In this document: positions 63,920-64,000 of the stretch, in pieces | Layout: each line of letters starts with the position of its first letter | Numbering within the stretch: position 1 is the stretch's first letter | NCBI GenBank assembly: GCA_009760855.2 | Contig: WPIO01000007.1 | Location: 9,929,501-9,993,500, forward strand | DNA from: Cristatella mucedo | Taxonomy: Eukaryota > Bryozoa > Phylactolaemata > Cristatellidae | DNA: 64,000 nucleotides | Direction of reading: 5' to 3' | Notes under the pieces: generated by a model | Seen by the model: only the letters and a program-made list of their open reading frames with translations | Database searches by the model: none | Told to the model about the DNA's origin: nothing | Translations under genes and position numbers: made by a program

Positions 63920-64000
63920 ATGGCAAGTGCTCCTATGGAAACAATACTTGAATTAGGTGATCCTAGCTTTTCAAATTATAAAATTAAGCATTATCAATGC
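63920..64000 (+). CDS. N-terminus of a further viral-element protein (cut by window end)
   Basis: Open from ATG 63920 to the edge (27 codons), starting MASAPMETILELGDPSFSNY. It is preceded by TTTTTTATATAGAG, a TATA-like stretch. In Maverick elements the double jelly-roll major capsid gene usually follows the minor capsid genes, so this is a candidate for it, by position only. Confidence 0.4.
   Translation, partial: MASAPMETILELGDPSFSNYKIKHYQC

Larger units (their letters stand above)
56439..64000. mobile_element. Endogenous Maverick/Polinton (adintovirus-like) element, partial
   Basis: An abrupt AT-rich block with a dense set of virus-type genes: phospholipase A2-like, adenain-like protease, FtsK/A32-type ATPase, coiled-coil and minor-capsid-like proteins. 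This is the virion-protein module of Maverick elements. Integrase and protein-primed DNA polymerase are not in the window and would be expected beyond 64000. Host retroelements at 57159-57530, 58299-58358 and 61498-61671 interrupt it, so it is integrated and ageing. Frameshifts and stops affect most genes, while some short ORFs stay open. Confidence 0.85.

Overview
This window is eukaryotic (animal) genomic DNA. It has spliced exons, very large introns, and dense non-LTR retrotransposons, tRNA-derived SINEs and DNA transposons. The host is probably an invertebrate. The decoded Ca2+-ATPase reads [20 protein letters not shown], the invertebrate form, and the repeat-laden introns would fit a flatworm or other lophotrochozoan, but this is a weak guess.

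Region 1 (1-44.8 kb, plus strand) is one gene, the C-terminal two thirds of a SERCA-type sarco/endoplasmic reticulum Ca2+-ATPase. I place 12 exons (1723 to 43476), one extra duplicate exon and a candidate terminal exon (44732-44805). All junction phases agree and every exon has AG/GT borders. The N-terminal third, including the phosphorylated DKTGT loop, must lie upstream of base 1. The exon for the luminal loop between TM7 and TM8 plus TM8 is present twice (31833-31966 and 32280-32413). The two copies have the same length (134 nt) and the same phase but different loop sequence. Including both breaks the frame, so they look like mutually exclusive exons that change only the luminal loop of the pump.

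The introns and the 3' flank (44.8-56.4 kb) are filled with repeats. LINE family 1 is L2/CR1-like, with an ATT-microsatellite tail preceded by a conserved hairpin. LINE family 2 is a related lineage with an ATTAC-type tail. A third, older LINE-like group is also present. A tRNA-derived SINE family has about ten copies. There is a nearly full-length but dead mariner (3169-4450) and a hAT element with recognisable ends and target duplication (35964-38138).

Region 2 (about 56.4-64.0 kb) is abruptly AT-rich and carries the virion-protein half of an endogenous Maverick/Polinton (adintovirus-like) element. It includes a phospholipase A2-like protein, an adenain-like cysteine protease, an FtsK/A32-type packaging ATPase, a coiled-coil protein, two tandem minor-capsid-like proteins, small basic/amphipathic proteins and the start of one more ORF at the window edge. 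Most genes are broken by stops and frameshifts. The element has also been hit by host LINE tails and by a SINE with a clean 10-bp target duplication, so it is integrated and old, not contamination. A 194-bp giant palindrome marks its left side. A 66-bp piece of this element is also found embedded inside a LINE copy 46 kb away (about 10.55-10.61 kb), which suggests chimeric retrotransposition or a shared LINE subfamily segment.
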